Below, one piece after another: positions 9,356 through 18,083 of a stretch of DNA of 64,000 nt. Made by a program: the position numbers and the translations under genes. The stretch is from the NCBI RefSeq assembly GCF_020829645.1, contig NZ_JAIVFS010000003.1, positions 62,001 through 126,000 on the forward strand, given 5' to 3'. Source of the stretch: Nostoc mirabile CHAB5784. Lineage in GTDB: Bacteria > Cyanobacteriota > Cyanobacteriia > Cyanobacteriales > Nostocaceae. Positions within the stretch are counted from its first letter, which is position 1. Each line of letters begins with the position of its first letter. The notes beneath the pieces were generated by a model. That model had not been told where the DNA came from. It did no database searches and saw only the letters and a program-made list of their open reading frames with translations.

Positions 9356-9915
9356 CTACATTGACTCCAACGGTGGAACCTCGAAGTCATTAAACGAGGA
9401 AACATTGTAATACGAAGCAGCTAGAGCTTTCACCAGTTTACCGTCGAGAGTCAGCAAAGTAGCACGTATAGCAACGGACAGGGAGCTTAGGACAGCAATA
9501 AAATCACAAAGTACGCTGTTGAAGATGCGTTTCCCGCAAACTGTCCTAACGGCTTTGGCGACTGCTATATCTGCTGTGAAAGTGCAACATAAGACGCATC
9601 GTAAGCGGAGATTCCATAATTTAATGCGATCGCAACTGCATCCGCCATCAAATCAGCAGTGCAGACAACACGCAAGGGAAAAGCTTTGAGGGTGGCTAAA
9701 TCTGTCTGAACCTCAGCAGCAGTGTACATCCTTGCACGGACATACTTCCATAAGGCGTTAGCGCACTCAATGTAAAAGAGGTCTGGAACAAATATTTCCG
9801 TCTGTGGATTGGCAAGGTGATCAAAAAGTTGATTAACTTTGGCAGTTAGTGGATCAGCAATAAAATACTTGATACACACACTGGTATCTAACACGCATCT
9901 TAGAGGGGTGGTCAT
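9356..9915 (-). pseudogene. VapC-like PIN-domain toxin, split by a 99-bp element
   Basis: The intact part (9565-9915, 116 codons) has the PIN acidic residues Asp10 (LDTSV), Glu50 (YIECANALW) and Asp106 (YDASYVALS). It then stops abnormally at TAG (9567-9565), just inside the inserted element. Beyond the element, codons from 9466 down to 9356 read RATLLTLDGKLVKALAAS and continue, which is the missing VapC C-terminus with the fourth acidic motif. Removing the element plus one TA joins ...SQQI to RATLL... in frame and gives 151 residues, a normal VapC length. The antitoxin gene overlaps the start by four bases. A truncated toxin might still be made, but the last strand and the final acidic residue are lost. 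Confidence 0.88.
9469..9567. mobile_element. 99-bp MITE inserted in vapC at a TA dinucleotide
   Basis: The ends (TAGCA...TTAGGACAG inward on both sides) form an imperfect inverted repeat of about 28 bp, with the best matches at the outer 5 and inner 9 bases. TA flanks both sides (9467-9468 and 9568-9569), and deleting the element with one TA restores the toxin frame exactly. TA target use fits IS630/Tc1-mariner transposases such as cyanobacterial ISY100. No transposase gene is in the window. Confidence 0.83.
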
Positions 9916-10178
9916 CTGTCGCGGTCTTCTCGAATCAGTTCAGTACTATCAAGTAATCCGAAATCTGCTGGATTCACACGGCGACGCTGGCGACTTTCTT
10001 CTAGGATTTTAATTACATTCTGTCGTTTCTGATCTTCTGTTTGCTGTGCTTCAGTTTTTAAAGCTTCTTCTAACAGAGTTATAACTTGGGCGTTAATTGA
10101 ACGGTGCTGAGATACCGCTAACTCTTGCAGCTTTGCATACAAATCATCGGGTAAATTTCTTACATAAAGGGTAGCCAT
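9912..10178 (-). CDS. VapB/FitA-like ribbon-helix-helix antitoxin
   Basis: The 88-residue protein opens MATLYVRNLPDDLYAKLQELA and continues HRSINAQVITLLEEAL, a typical FitA/VapB ribbon-helix-helix DNA-binding domain. The C-terminal half (RQRRRVNPADFGLLDSTELI) is the part that usually wraps the toxin. It overlaps the vapC start by four bases (ATGA), the standard antitoxin-toxin arrangement. It would repress its own promoter; two ATGCWAGCAT boxes lie just upstream. Because its toxin is split, it is probably an orphan antitoxin now. Confidence 0.88.
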   Translation of the reverse strand: MATLYVRNLPDDLYAKLQELAVSQHRSINAQVITLLEEALKTEAQQTEDQKRQNVIKILEESRQRRRVNPADFGLLDSTELIREDRDR

Positions 10179-10207
10179 CGCCTTACCTCAAAGTAGAATT
10201 TATCATT

Positions 10208-10228
10208 ATGCTAGCATGATGCAAGCAT
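10208..10228. promoter_or_regulatory. Two ATGCWAGCAT boxes, possible antitoxin operator
   Basis: ATGCTAGCAT (10208-10217, a perfect palindrome) and ATGCAAGCAT (10219-10228) are repeated 11 bases apart, one helical turn, about 30 bases upstream of the antitoxin start. This is the geometry expected for cooperative binding by ribbon-helix-helix dimers. Binding is an inference. Confidence 0.5.
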
Positions 10229-10333
10229 GAGGAGAGAGGACACAAGAGGGAGCGATCGCATTTTGTAGTTTAGGTGAGTGTTATCCTAAAACTCACTCTT
10301 CTACTTAATATTTTGTTGATAAATAGTCTTTTG

Positions 10334-13075
10334 CTATATATTTATTCCATGCATCAATAGCATCTGATCTAAGCGTAGTTTTACCCCACCTGAATGTACT
10401 TGAACCAGCAAGGAAGTTAGCCTATCAAACTGTAAATCTACTTTCTTTTGTTCACTATCGCCTATTAATGTAGACAGTTTAGATATTTCATTTATAAACG
10501 TCTCATCAGGATATGATCTAAGTGTGACAGGTTTTGTATTATCGTCATTGATAAAATTGGTAATTTTACCTTTGAGATTATCAAGATCGTGAAGAAGTAA
10601 ATTAATTCCATATCTCCGCTCATTTTCCAGACTACGATAGTAGGAATCTTCGCTTTCGTAAATAGTCAGTTTTAGATACATTGAAGCAAGTAAATTTAGG
10701 ATTTCTCCTAGTTGCTGAAATTTTTTTTCATCTTTAGATTGCTTCTTAATAGAAAACATAAAATGTGAGCTATGATTATTATATTGCTCCAAAATATTTA
10801 TTTTTATTGAATTATTTATATTAATAATGTTGTTAACAATATCAGTAATAATCGGTTTATTGTATGTATTGTTTCCAATACCTACAAAGAAGATATGATA
10901 TATATAAATTCCTATCATGTTTAAATAATAAACATAAGGATCGATATTTTTATAGTAAATACATTCTTGGGAAATATCTTCCGTATTGGATATTTCAGTA
11001 TTATCTTCATAATGGGGATATTTTAACACTTTATTATCATTGTCTTCATCAAAATTTCCATATTTAAGAGTTAAATTATCACCTTCAACATCTTCTACTT
11101 GCAACAATAAATTTTTAATATTATTTTTAGATTTTAATATAATAAAATCTCCCTTTTTAATATTATCTCTATGCAGTGACGAATCAAAAAACTGATATAT
11201 ACATTTATAAGTATAGTTTTCATGAGCATTTAACTTTTTTAAAATAATTTTTCGGCGCAGAAACGCTAGATAGTTTGGTACAAACGGATTTCCTATATCT
11301 CGAGTAATTCTTGTATATACAAAGTCACCTCTTAAATCTTTTTCATAAGACTCTTGTGTCTCGTATACGTGAAATCTGATATTTAGGGCATTTGGTTCAC
11401 CATTTCTCTCAACAACAGCCAAATTTGTGGGATGTAACTCACTAAATGAGAAAGGCGATGCATTTAAAGAACGACTGACTAGATCAGATATTTGATCTAG
11501 ATACCAAAGTCCTTTGACAAAGCGAGCAGGTAAGTTATCCTTGTCTAAGCTTTGCAGTTCTTTGAGCGTCTCTAAAAAGCTTGGAGTAGGGGAATTATTA
11601 CCATTTTTCCAAATGCGATTACAAAGATGATTATTTAATCTTTTAAAACCAAAATGTTTCCTCTCATATAGTTCTATTAAACTATTAAGTACAAGTTTTA
11701 CAGGTTTATTACCATTGGTGTCACCACAACGACTTAGAGAATAAAAAGTATTTTTTGTCTTATAAAGTATGCATTTTAAAATAATTTCAACTATTTCTTC
11801 AGGAGCATAAATTGTTGAATTTTTAGAGAGCTTAAAAGGCTCAAATACTTGAATTAAACTTGGTTCGCTAGATTTAAACTCATAAACCATGCGATAGTCT
11901 TCCATTATTTCATCAACTGTTTTCTCCTTCTTGTCATAAATAACTCGAATATTTTCATAAAAACGCTCTGGTGATTCTCCACAAGTCAACAAATCAAATA
12001 CAATAGCTCCAAAACCAAATAAATCAGTTCGTTCGTCTTGACGTTTGTACAGAATAATTTGTGTTTTTTTATCAGATTTAAGATTTTCTCTGGCTTCTGG
12101 ATGAAGAGTAATGGATGTTCGGAAATTTTCGCTAGTGTCATTACTATTAATTGACTTAATAGGATACGTATTTTGACTATTCTTACTAAAAAGTACAAAA
12201 TCAGTATCCTCAATGATCGTATCGCGAAGCTTAGGATCGTAAGTAATTAGCTCAACATTATTATTATCTACTTTGATTTCTACATCACAAATATCAAAAT
12301 AGTCTTTTTGCTCAGGCGATCGATAGTGACGAGTACCAAGAGGTAGCTGTGGATTAGCTATTGGTAAAGCTCCCGGTACTGGCTTTTGTCCTGGTAGAAG
12401 AAAACCAAGATCGCCAATCACAGCCTTAACTTCAGAATCTTCTTTTTTAATGAAGATATTTGCAGGTTTTAAATCAAGATGTAATAGATGGGCTTGATGA
12501 AGAGTTACAAGACCCCTAGCAATATCGACCAAATATGGAAGTATATCAGCTATACGATCTTCAAAATTCATTTTTCTCAGAATATCATATCCTGTAAGCT
12601 CATACATTCCTTCCTTAACAACTTGTTTATCTGCATCAACTGGTACTCTTTCTTCCAAAAGGTCTTTCAGTGTCGAATCGTACTTTTCCGTTACCAGAGC
12701 ATAATCTGAGATTCTAAATGGTTCAAAGAAGTCCTTTAAGGTCTTATATATCTCTGATGATCGAAACGATTTAGTCCAACCTATCGTCTCAATAACACCA
12801 AAAAGTTTTGTATCTTTCTTAACTTCTGTAATTCTTTGTGTCGATTCAAGTTCATTTTGGAAACGAGACTTTACGATGTCTGTATCAGAATGTTCATAAA
12901 GTAGTTTAACTGCAAATTTGTTTTGTCTGTTACTATAAACTGCAAATACTACACCAAAAGTGCCATCACCAAGTTTAATAGGCTGATTTTGCTCATCAAG
13001 GGTAAAATAAAAAGTTAGACTATTATCGTCTTCTGTTTTAAAAGAATAACTAGGGTCAGAATTTTGTTGGCTCAT
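10334..13075 (-). CDS. Large Ser/Thr protein kinase with inserted module and unknown C-terminus
   Basis: The 913-residue protein has a Hanks-type kinase domain at its N-terminus: glycine loop LGDGTFGVVFAV (35-46), Lys57 in FAVKLL, catalytic loop HLDLKPAN (199-206), DLG in place of DFG (222-224), and GTRHYRSPEQ (247-256). Between that motif and DERTDLFGFGAIVFDLL (about 352) lie some 90 extra residues, including DFVLFSKNSQN. A related string, DFIILKSKNNIKN, recurs in the C-terminal half. The remaining 500 residues are unrecognised, without membrane segments. It is cotranscribed with the gene at 13097-13861, 21 bases upstream. The low G+C and neighbouring toxin-antitoxin remnants suggest an accessory island. 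The substrate is unknown. Confidence 0.85.
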   Translation of the reverse strand: MSQQNSDPSYSFKTEDDNSLTFYFTLDEQNQPIKLGDGTFGVVFAVYSNRQNKFAVKLLYEHSDTDIVKSRFQNELESTQRITEVKKDTKLFGVIETIGWTKSFRSSEIYKTLKDFFEPFRISDYALVTEKYDSTLKDLLEERVPVDADKQVVKEGMYELTGYDILRKMNFEDRIADILPYLVDIARGLVTLHQAHLLHLDLKPANIFIKKEDSEVKAVIGDLGFLLPGQKPVPGALPIANPQLPLGTRHYRSPEQKDYFDICDVEIKVDNNNVELITYDPKLRDTIIEDTDFVLFSKNSQNTYPIKSINSNDTSENFRTSITLHPEARENLKSDKKTQIILYKRQDERTDLFGFGAIVFDLLTCGESPERFYENIRVIYDKKEKTVDEIMEDYRMVYEFKSSEPSLIQVFEPFKLSKNSTIYAPEEIVEIILKCILYKTKNTFYSLSRCGDTNGNKPVKLVLNSLIELYERKHFGFKRLNNHLCNRIWKNGNNSPTPSFLETLKELQSLDKDNLPARFVKGLWYLDQISDLVSRSLNASPFSFSELHPTNLAVVERNGEPNALNIRFHVYETQESYEKDLRGDFVYTRITRDIGNPFVPNYLAFLRRKIILKKLNAHENYTYKCIYQFFDSSLHRDNIKKGDFIILKSKNNIKNLLLQVEDVEGDNLTLKYGNFDEDNDNKVLKYPHYEDNTEISNTEDISQECIYYKNIDPYVYYLNMIGIYIYHIFFVGIGNNTYNKPIITDIVNNIININNSIKINILEQYNNHSSHFMFSIKKQSKDEKKFQQLGEILNLLASMYLKLTIYESEDSYYRSLENERRYGINLLLHDLDNLKGKITNFINDDNTKPVTLRSYPDETFINEISKLSTLIGDSEQKKVDLQFDRLTSLLVQVHSGGVKLRLDQMLLMHGINI

Positions 13076-13096
13076 TTTTTTATTTTGTCATCAAAC

Positions 13097-13861
13097 TTAC
13101 TGCTGAACTAAGATAAAAACAAAATACTCCTTGGGAGAGTTTTTGGGTTTGTACTCAATCAATATTGCTTTTTCGACTACATTTTTATCTAATGAAACTG
13201 CTAATTCTGAAACGCTTTCAAATTTCAAAGTTTCACCAGATTTATACTCTGTACATTTAAAAATTCCTGACACCTCTGGCGACAAATTATTTATATCTTT
13301 CGGTGGTAAGTCGCCTCTCCAAATTTCTGCCTCCATGACTCCGCTCTTATTGAGTAATAATCCAAACTGCTGCTCAGTTTCAATGGTCTTTATATATGCC
13401 CATTCATTTAAATTTATAGGAATGAACTTAATATCGCCAATTAAAACTGATTTTTCTTCAGGAGTTCCTTTTTTTATCCACCAATCTTTTTGATTAATAA
13501 TCAGGTGAAACCCACTACTAAAAGGAATATCTTGAAGCTCTAATCTCAAGCTTTTTCCTGAGTCTCCTTTCTGGCTTTTTGGTGTCTTCTCTGGAAGAAA
13601 AGCAAGGGATTTATCTACATTTTCTCCCGATTCTTTTAATTCCTGATTTTTATACTTTATAGAAGTAATTATAGCTAAAGGTTTCTCCTGACTACCTATT
13701 GTACCGAAGTTAATATTTATCTTATTATAAGTATTAAAATTATTTTCTATTTTTGCTAGTTGCAAGTCCAAATTTTTACTTTCAATACCCGTAAGTTGAA
13801 CTTTGGGTACAAATCCTTGAATTAGCTCAATTAAATTTAATAAATCCTCATTGAAAGGCAT
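13097..13861 (-). CDS. Uncharacterised protein cotranscribed with the kinase
   Basis: This is a 254-residue soluble protein that I do not recognise. It starts MPFNEDLLNLIELIQGFVPK, has alternating beta-like segments (for example FHLIINQKDWWIKKG, KAILIEYKPK, EYFVFILVQQ) and a Lys/Pro/Ser-rich linker near residues 90-105. There is no signal peptide and no vWA, FHA or phosphatase motif that I can see. It is the first gene of a two-gene unit, 21 bases before the large kinase. A role as regulator, substrate or target sensor of that kinase is inferred from position only. Confidence 0.7.
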   Translation of the reverse strand: MPFNEDLLNLIELIQGFVPKVQLTGIESKNLDLQLAKIENNFNTYNKININFGTIGSQEKPLAIITSIKYKNQELKESGENVDKSLAFLPEKTPKSQKGDSGKSLRLELQDIPFSSGFHLIINQKDWWIKKGTPEEKSVLIGDIKFIPINLNEWAYIKTIETEQQFGLLLNKSGVMEAEIWRGDLPPKDINNLSPEVSGIFKCTEYKSGETLKFESVSELAVSLDKNVVEKAILIEYKPKNSPKEYFVFILVQQ

Positions 13862-14205
13862 TATCTTTTTCCCCTATAGACGATCACTTAGAACAAAAAT
13901 GCCAACATTGAGGTGATTGACATTTATTTATGTAACAGGGCTTACACAACTGACACATATATTTTCTGTTATGGAAGTCAAAAGTCAAGGGTCAAAAGTC
14001 CAGGTTTTTTGGACTCTTGACTTTTGACGGTTCGACTACGCTCACCGTCAACCCTGAGCGCAGCCGTTCGCGCAGCGTCTCCGACAGGAGAAGGGTTGAC
14101 TTTGGACAACCTCTATGAAAAGATATGACACTTGGCTTTAGTCTTACATGTAAATTGAAAACTTTTGTAAGTTGAGCAAAGAGGGTTTCAGCTGATGTTG
14201 CTAAG
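13862..14205. repeat. Gap with a GC-rich dispersed repeat
   Basis: The stretch has no supported gene. Around 14030-14100 it carries a GC-rich repeat with GACGGTTCGACTACGCTCAC and GCGCAGCGTCTCCGACAGGA, whose second half recurs inside the ABC exporter gene near 38877. An AAAGTCAAGGGTCAAAAGTC heptad-like repeat precedes it at 13977. Confidence 0.6.
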
Positions 14206-14411
14206 AGGTTGTTTGAAAAGTAGTTGGTTGTGATTTTAGGCACTTATCGATCCCCCCTAACCCACGCCAGTCGCTCCACTTGAGGAGACCCCAAGACCGC
14301 GCTGGCTCCCCTTAAAAAGGGGGGAACCGGAATCAAAGTCCCCTTTTTTAAGGGGGATTTAGGAGGATCTAGAACGTTTTGCTACCGACAAGAGGACTTT
14401 TCAAACATCCT
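14206..14411. mobile_element. 206-bp MITE with AGGWTGTTTGAAAAGT ends
   Basis: The left end AGGTTGTTTGAAAAGT and the complement of the right end (AGGATGTTTGAAAAGT) match at 15 of 16 bases. CTAAG lies directly outside each end (14201-14205 and 14412-14416), a plausible 5-bp target duplication. The interior has a second inverted pair (GATCCCCCCTAA and TTAGGAGGATC) and no reading frame. A similar lone right end, ACTTTTAAAACATCCTC, is near 53441. Confidence 0.78.
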
Positions 14412-14485
14412 CTAAGGCTGAATATAGGATTTACATATAATCTAAGAAGAATACGCCTACAACAGAGTTACTAGAAAAACAGATT

Positions 14486-14797
14486 CTAGGAGGATTTCAG
14501 CAGATTGTATTCCCTAGCTAAAATGAAGTGCTGGTAGAGCTTCTGGATAAGTTTTGAATCTAATAACACTATATCACCCTGATATGATTCTGCTGTTAGC
14601 TCTGATGCAGACTTTGAGAGGGCAAAAATGATATTGAAACTCTGATACAATTCGACCTGACAAAGGAAAATTGGCAATTTGTTCAGAAAGCCTAGTGATC
14701 CGGTCAACTATACTAGCCGCATACTGTGGAGAAGGCTGGGCAATATAAGCATAAATTGCTGAGAGATTTTATACTGCTGTTGTTGTTCAGTAAACGT
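14486..14797 (-). pseudogene. Decayed RelE/ParE-family toxin
   Basis: Directly behind the small antitoxin gene, one frame reads AYIAQPSPQYAASIVDRITR then LSEQIANFPLSGRIVSEFQ, the central helices of a ParE/RelE toxin. There is no usable start in that frame because stops lie upstream. The C-terminal strands (LTAESYQGDIVLLDSK) continue in another frame. At least two frameshifts are therefore needed to rebuild the toxin. The position after an antitoxin supports the call, and the exact ends are approximate. Confidence 0.72.
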
Positions 14798-14986
14798 TCA
14801 CTCTGGTAGTCCAAAATTTTTCCGCACTTCTTGTACAGAAATAACATTACTAGCTTTGCTATCCGCTAGTCCAGCTTCAACAGTTTGTCGAACATAAATT
14901 TGGTACATCAAATCATCCCATGTGGAATTTTCTGGCAACTTGTCAATCAGTTTGGGGGCTTCTTCTTTAATGTTGAGATTTTTCAT
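14798..14986 (-). CDS. Small antitoxin-like protein
   Basis: The 62-residue protein (MKNLNIKEEAPKLIDKLPEN, then STWDDLMYQIYVRQTVEAGL, ending VQEVRKNFGLPE) has the layout of a cyanobacterial antitoxin family usually paired with RelE/ParE toxins: a helical middle followed by a short V-EVRK-FG tail. The gene behind it on the same strand is a decayed ParE-like toxin, which supports the assignment. It appears intact while the partner is not. Confidence 0.75.
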   Translation of the reverse strand: MKNLNIKEEAPKLIDKLPENSTWDDLMYQIYVRQTVEAGLADSKASNVISVQEVRKNFGLPE

Positions 14987-15075
14987 CAGTAGTTAACCAA
15001 ATTCTGTTTGTGCATCAATTTGGATATATTGTAGATGCAAAAAAGGTGTAGTACTTGATAACATAATTCATTCAA

Positions 15076-15160
15076 CGGAGAGGGGGAGATTCGAACTCCC
15101 GGAGGTTTTAGCCTCATCCGATTTCAAGTCGGACGCAATCGACCACTCTGCCACCTCTCC
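15076..15160 (-). tRNA. tRNA-Ser (anticodon TGA)
   Basis: On the minus strand the sequence folds with acceptor stem GGAGAGG/CCTCTCC, a long variable arm, and an anticodon loop CTTGAAA giving TGA (Ser, UCA codons). The T arm reads GGGAGTTCGAATCTCCC. The discriminator is G and CCA is not encoded. Confidence 0.95.
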
Positions 15161-15291
15161 AATAAATCTGTCAAACTTATGCTTACCCTACTTTCAGACC
15201 CTATTCAGGCGCTTTTGTTGGTTAGCACTAAAGCTGACAGATAATACTATATCGTATCATCTACGCAGATTGCACTACTGAATGCGAATGT

Positions 15292-16212
15292 CTACGACAC
15301 AATAGGCGATCCCTCATACAAAATTTCCTCTGAAGCCACCTGGAAGTCATTCCCAACCCAAACTAAAGAAACTTGCGAAACCACACCCGCCTCTAGGGTG
15401 ACAATGGAAAAATTACGCAACTTCTCACTGTCATGTTCCACAATCCTGGGGACACTAGCCGCATTTAAGTAAATTGTCCCCTCTGGACTTCTAAAGATGG
15501 GCTTGCGCTGCACCTTCTTGGTATGGCGTAAATCTCGGTGCATGTGACCAAATGTCACCAGAGGAATAGTTTTACCAGCAGTCAAGGCTTGAGAAATCGC
15601 CTCGCCAAAATCTGGATCGCCAAAATCGCCGCCAATTGGGTGCCAGTCTTTGCCGCAGGGGTCTTCGGGGCGATCGCCTAACCCACTAGGCCCGTTGTGA
15701 CCCAAAAATATAATCGTCTCATAAGCGGCGCTTTTAACAGCTTTGAAGATGCGATCGGCGGATTCTTCCAAACTCGTCACACCGTAACGTTCTTTACATA
15801 TCTCCGCGAATTTCCACTCTGGGCCACCCCAGGTAAAGGGACGACCCCCCACTACAGTTAAATTCCAAGCGGGAAAATCCAACTTACCGTAACCGACATG
15901 GGACGGGCCTAATAAATCGAGTTGTTCTTGTACCCAGTCTTCCTTAGAGCGGTCATAAGGAGCCTTTTTGCGTCCCCATTCAGTGGCGGTGTACCAGGCA
16001 TCGTGGTTGCCCATCACGGCTGCTTTGGGAATATCGAGAGAGGCGATCGCTCTGACCACTTCCACCGACTCGTTGCCAAAATCCCCGACAAACAGCACTA
16101 AGTCAACACCCAAATGCTTGAGTGCAACGCCATCTTCCACTTCCCATTGGTCGTGAATATCTCCAACTACAGCAATTTTGAGGTTTATCGATTGAGTTTT
16201 CTGACTGGTCAT
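15292..16212 (-). CDS. Cyanobacterial metallophosphoesterase
   Basis: This calcineurin-like phosphoesterase has the full metal-binding set: GDIHDQW (Asp18, His20), VGDFGN, GNHDAW, FLGHNGPSG and FGHMHRDL. I choose ATG at 16212 (MTSQKTQSINLKIAVVGDIH), preceded by AAGGAA; an in-frame ATG at 16278 would add 22 residues with no family support. It resembles the cyanobacterial and plant-plastid metallophosphoesterase family of about 300 residues whose substrate is not established. It is divergent from nadA. Confidence 0.9.
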   Translation of the reverse strand: MTSQKTQSINLKIAVVGDIHDQWEVEDGVALKHLGVDLVLFVGDFGNESVEVVRAIASLDIPKAAVMGNHDAWYTATEWGRKKAPYDRSKEDWVQEQLDLLGPSHVGYGKLDFPAWNLTVVGGRPFTWGGPEWKFAEICKERYGVTSLEESADRIFKAVKSAAYETIIFLGHNGPSGLGDRPEDPCGKDWHPIGGDFGDPDFGEAISQALTAGKTIPLVTFGHMHRDLRHTKKVQRKPIFRSPEGTIYLNAASVPRIVEHDSEKLRNFSIVTLEAGVVSQVSLVWVGNDFQVASEEILYEGSPIVS

Positions 16213-16361
16213 GCCACTTTCCTTGCCGTCTATCTCCAGGATATGAAACTCAGCCCGATTTGGACACAACCCCAACATATCAACCGTCCACTATTTTTGG
16301 TAAAAACTACTATAATTGATTCCACAGGACATAAATTTGCAACATAAAGCACCCCTTAACT

Positions 16362-17336
16362 GTGTTTACCACTGCACTAGCTCAACGAGAAAACACCCAA
16401 CTGGGTGAACTACCACTAGATTTGTTTGCCGCCATTGCGAGTCTCAAAAAAGAACTCAACGCCGTTATCCTGGCGCATTATTATCAAGAGCCAGATATTC
16501 AGGATATTGCAGATTTTATTGGGGATTCATTACAACTAGCGAAAGCCGCAGAAAAAACCAATGCGGATGCGATCGTCTTTGCTGGTGTTCACTTCATGGC
16601 AGAAACAGCAAAGATACTTAATCCCGATAAATTAGTACTTTTACCAGATTTGAATGCTGGTTGTTCTTTAGCCGACAGTTGTCCACCAGAGGAGTTTGCA
16701 GCTTTTAAAGCAGCGCATCCGAATCATTTGGTGGTGTCTTACATCAACTGCTCTGCTGATATCAAGGCGATGAGCGATATTATTTGTACTAGCTCCAACG
16801 CTGTGAAAATTGTGCAGCAGATACCGAAAGAACAGCCGATTATTTTTGCCCCAGATCGGAATTTAGGTCGGTATGTGATGGAACAGACAAGACGAGATTT
16901 GGTGCTATGGCAAGGTAGCTGTGTTGTCCATGAAACCTTCTCGGAAAAGAAAATTGTCCAGTTAAAAATTGCCCATCCCGAAGCAGAGGCGATCGCACAC
17001 CCAGAATGTGAAAGTAGTGTATTGCGCCACGCCAGCTTTATTGGCTCCACAGCCGCTTTACTCAAGTATTGTCAAAACAGCCCTACCAAAGAATTTATCG
17101 TTGCTACGGAGCCTGGAATCATTCATCAAATGCAAAAACTAACTCCTGACAAGCACTTCATCCCTGCCCCACCGATGAATAATTGCGCTTGTAACGAATG
17201 TCCGTTTATGCGGCTAAACACCCTAGAAAAACTCTACTGGGCAATGAAAAATCGCACTCCCGAAATTACCATGTCAGAAAATATCCGCCTTGCTGCACTG
17301 CGACCAATGCAACGAATGCTGGAGATGAGTGTGTAA
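16362..17336 (+). CDS. nadA: Quinolinate synthase A
   Basis: NadA condenses iminoaspartate with dihydroxyacetone phosphate to quinolinate in NAD synthesis, using a [4Fe-4S] cluster. The 324-residue length and [20 protein letters not shown] motif fit. The likely cluster cysteines are Cys101 (AGCSLADSC), Cys187 (GSCVVHETF) and one of Cys275/277/280 in [10 protein letters not shown]. The start is GTG at 16362. It is monocistronic, with a hairpin 20 bases after the stop. No nadB or nadC is in the window. Confidence 0.96.
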   Translation: MFTTALAQRENTQLGELPLDLFAAIASLKKELNAVILAHYYQEPDIQDIADFIGDSLQLAKAAEKTNADAIVFAGVHFMAETAKILNPDKLVLLPDLNAGCSLADSCPPEEFAAFKAAHPNHLVVSYINCSADIKAMSDIICTSSNAVKIVQQIPKEQPIIFAPDRNLGRYVMEQTRRDLVLWQGSCVVHETFSEKKIVQLKIAHPEAEAIAHPECESSVLRHASFIGSTAALLKYCQNSPTKEFIVATEPGIIHQMQKLTPDKHFIPAPPMNNCACNECPFMRLNTLEKLYWAMKNRTPEITMSENIRLAALRPMQRMLEMSV

Positions 17337-17356
17337 CTAGTATTTTTTATATATGT

Positions 17357-17388
17357 GGTAGAGACGCAGTTTTGTTGCGATCTCTACC
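17357..17388. terminator. Hairpin after nadA
   Basis: GGTAGAGA-CGCA pairs with TGCGA-TCTCTACC around a TTTTG loop, 20 bases after the nadA stop. ATTTTTTCT follows at 17397. It belongs to the GAGACGC repeat type and probably acts as the nadA terminator. Confidence 0.6.
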
Positions 17389-17460
17389 CGCAAGTTATTT
17401 TTTCTAATCACTTGCTATTTATAAAACATGGTGCTAAGATTTTAAATCGTGAGACAAATC

Positions 17461-17546
17461 GGGTCGGTGTCCGAGTGGTTAATGGAGACGGACTGTAAAT
17501 CCGTTGGCTAGCGCCTACGCTGGTTCAAATCCAGCCCGGCCCACCA
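17461..17546 (+). tRNA. tRNA-Tyr (anticodon GTA)
   Basis: The acceptor stem GGGTCGG/CCGGCCC, a long variable arm, anticodon loop ACTGTAAAT (GTA) and T arm CTGGTTCAAATCCAG are seen. The discriminator is A and the CCA end is encoded, unlike in the other three tRNA genes here. Confidence 0.95.
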
Positions 17547-17633
17547 CTTACGAAGTTATAGGTTATAATGACTGGGTAAAGAGCAAAGCTCCCAGCATTG
17601 TAACTTACAACTAAAGAAGCAAAGTTATATTTT

Positions 17634-17705
17634 GCCCGTGTGGCTCAGTGGTAGAGCACACCCTTGGTAAGGGTGAGGTCACGAGTTCAATCCTCGTCAC
17701 GGGCT
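17634..17705 (+). tRNA. tRNA-Thr (anticodon GGT)
   Basis: The acceptor stem GCCCGTG/CACGGGC, the D arm GGCTCAGTGGTAGAGC, anticodon loop CTTGGTAAG (GGT) and T arm ACGAGTTCAATCCTCGT are visible. CCA is not encoded. It lies 87 bases after tRNA-Tyr and may share its transcript. Confidence 0.95.
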
Positions 17706-18083
17706 TTTTACTATTAATGAAATAATCGACGTAAAGTTAAGGTTTTCAGGCTTTTGAAGGAATGTGGATGTTGAAAAGCTAACTTTCTTACTTGCATTTT
17801 TGACTATTCTGACTATGATTTTGGCTATGATTTGGCTATCAGAACAGAATTTTGGGTATCAGCTTATTTTTTGACTATGATTTGACTATGAATCCAAAAT
17901 TTTGGTATCAAATGGGTAAGCTGATGCGCTTCTAAAGTATATAAACACTCTTGATGGTCGTTGACTGTTGACGGTTGACGGTTGACGGTTAACAGTCATC
18001 AGTCATCAGTCATCAGTCATCATTCATATTTAAAAGTTTTCTCCACAGGTGATCTCGCCAAAGCTAGAATTTTTATAAAAAAG
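17706..18083. repeat. Gap with short tandem repeats
   Basis: Copies of TTTGACTATGA and TTTGGCTATGATT lie at 17800-17895. At 17961-18026 there is a tandem array, first TTGACGG units (x3), then CAGTCAT units (x4), forming an imperfect inverted structure. These are heptad short tandem repeats like those typical of heterocystous cyanobacteria. No gene is seen. Confidence 0.7.

Noticed and set aside
13992..14243. 83-codon minus-strand frame
   Set aside because: It spans a GC-rich dispersed repeat and the left end of the 206-bp element, so it is a by-product of repeats.
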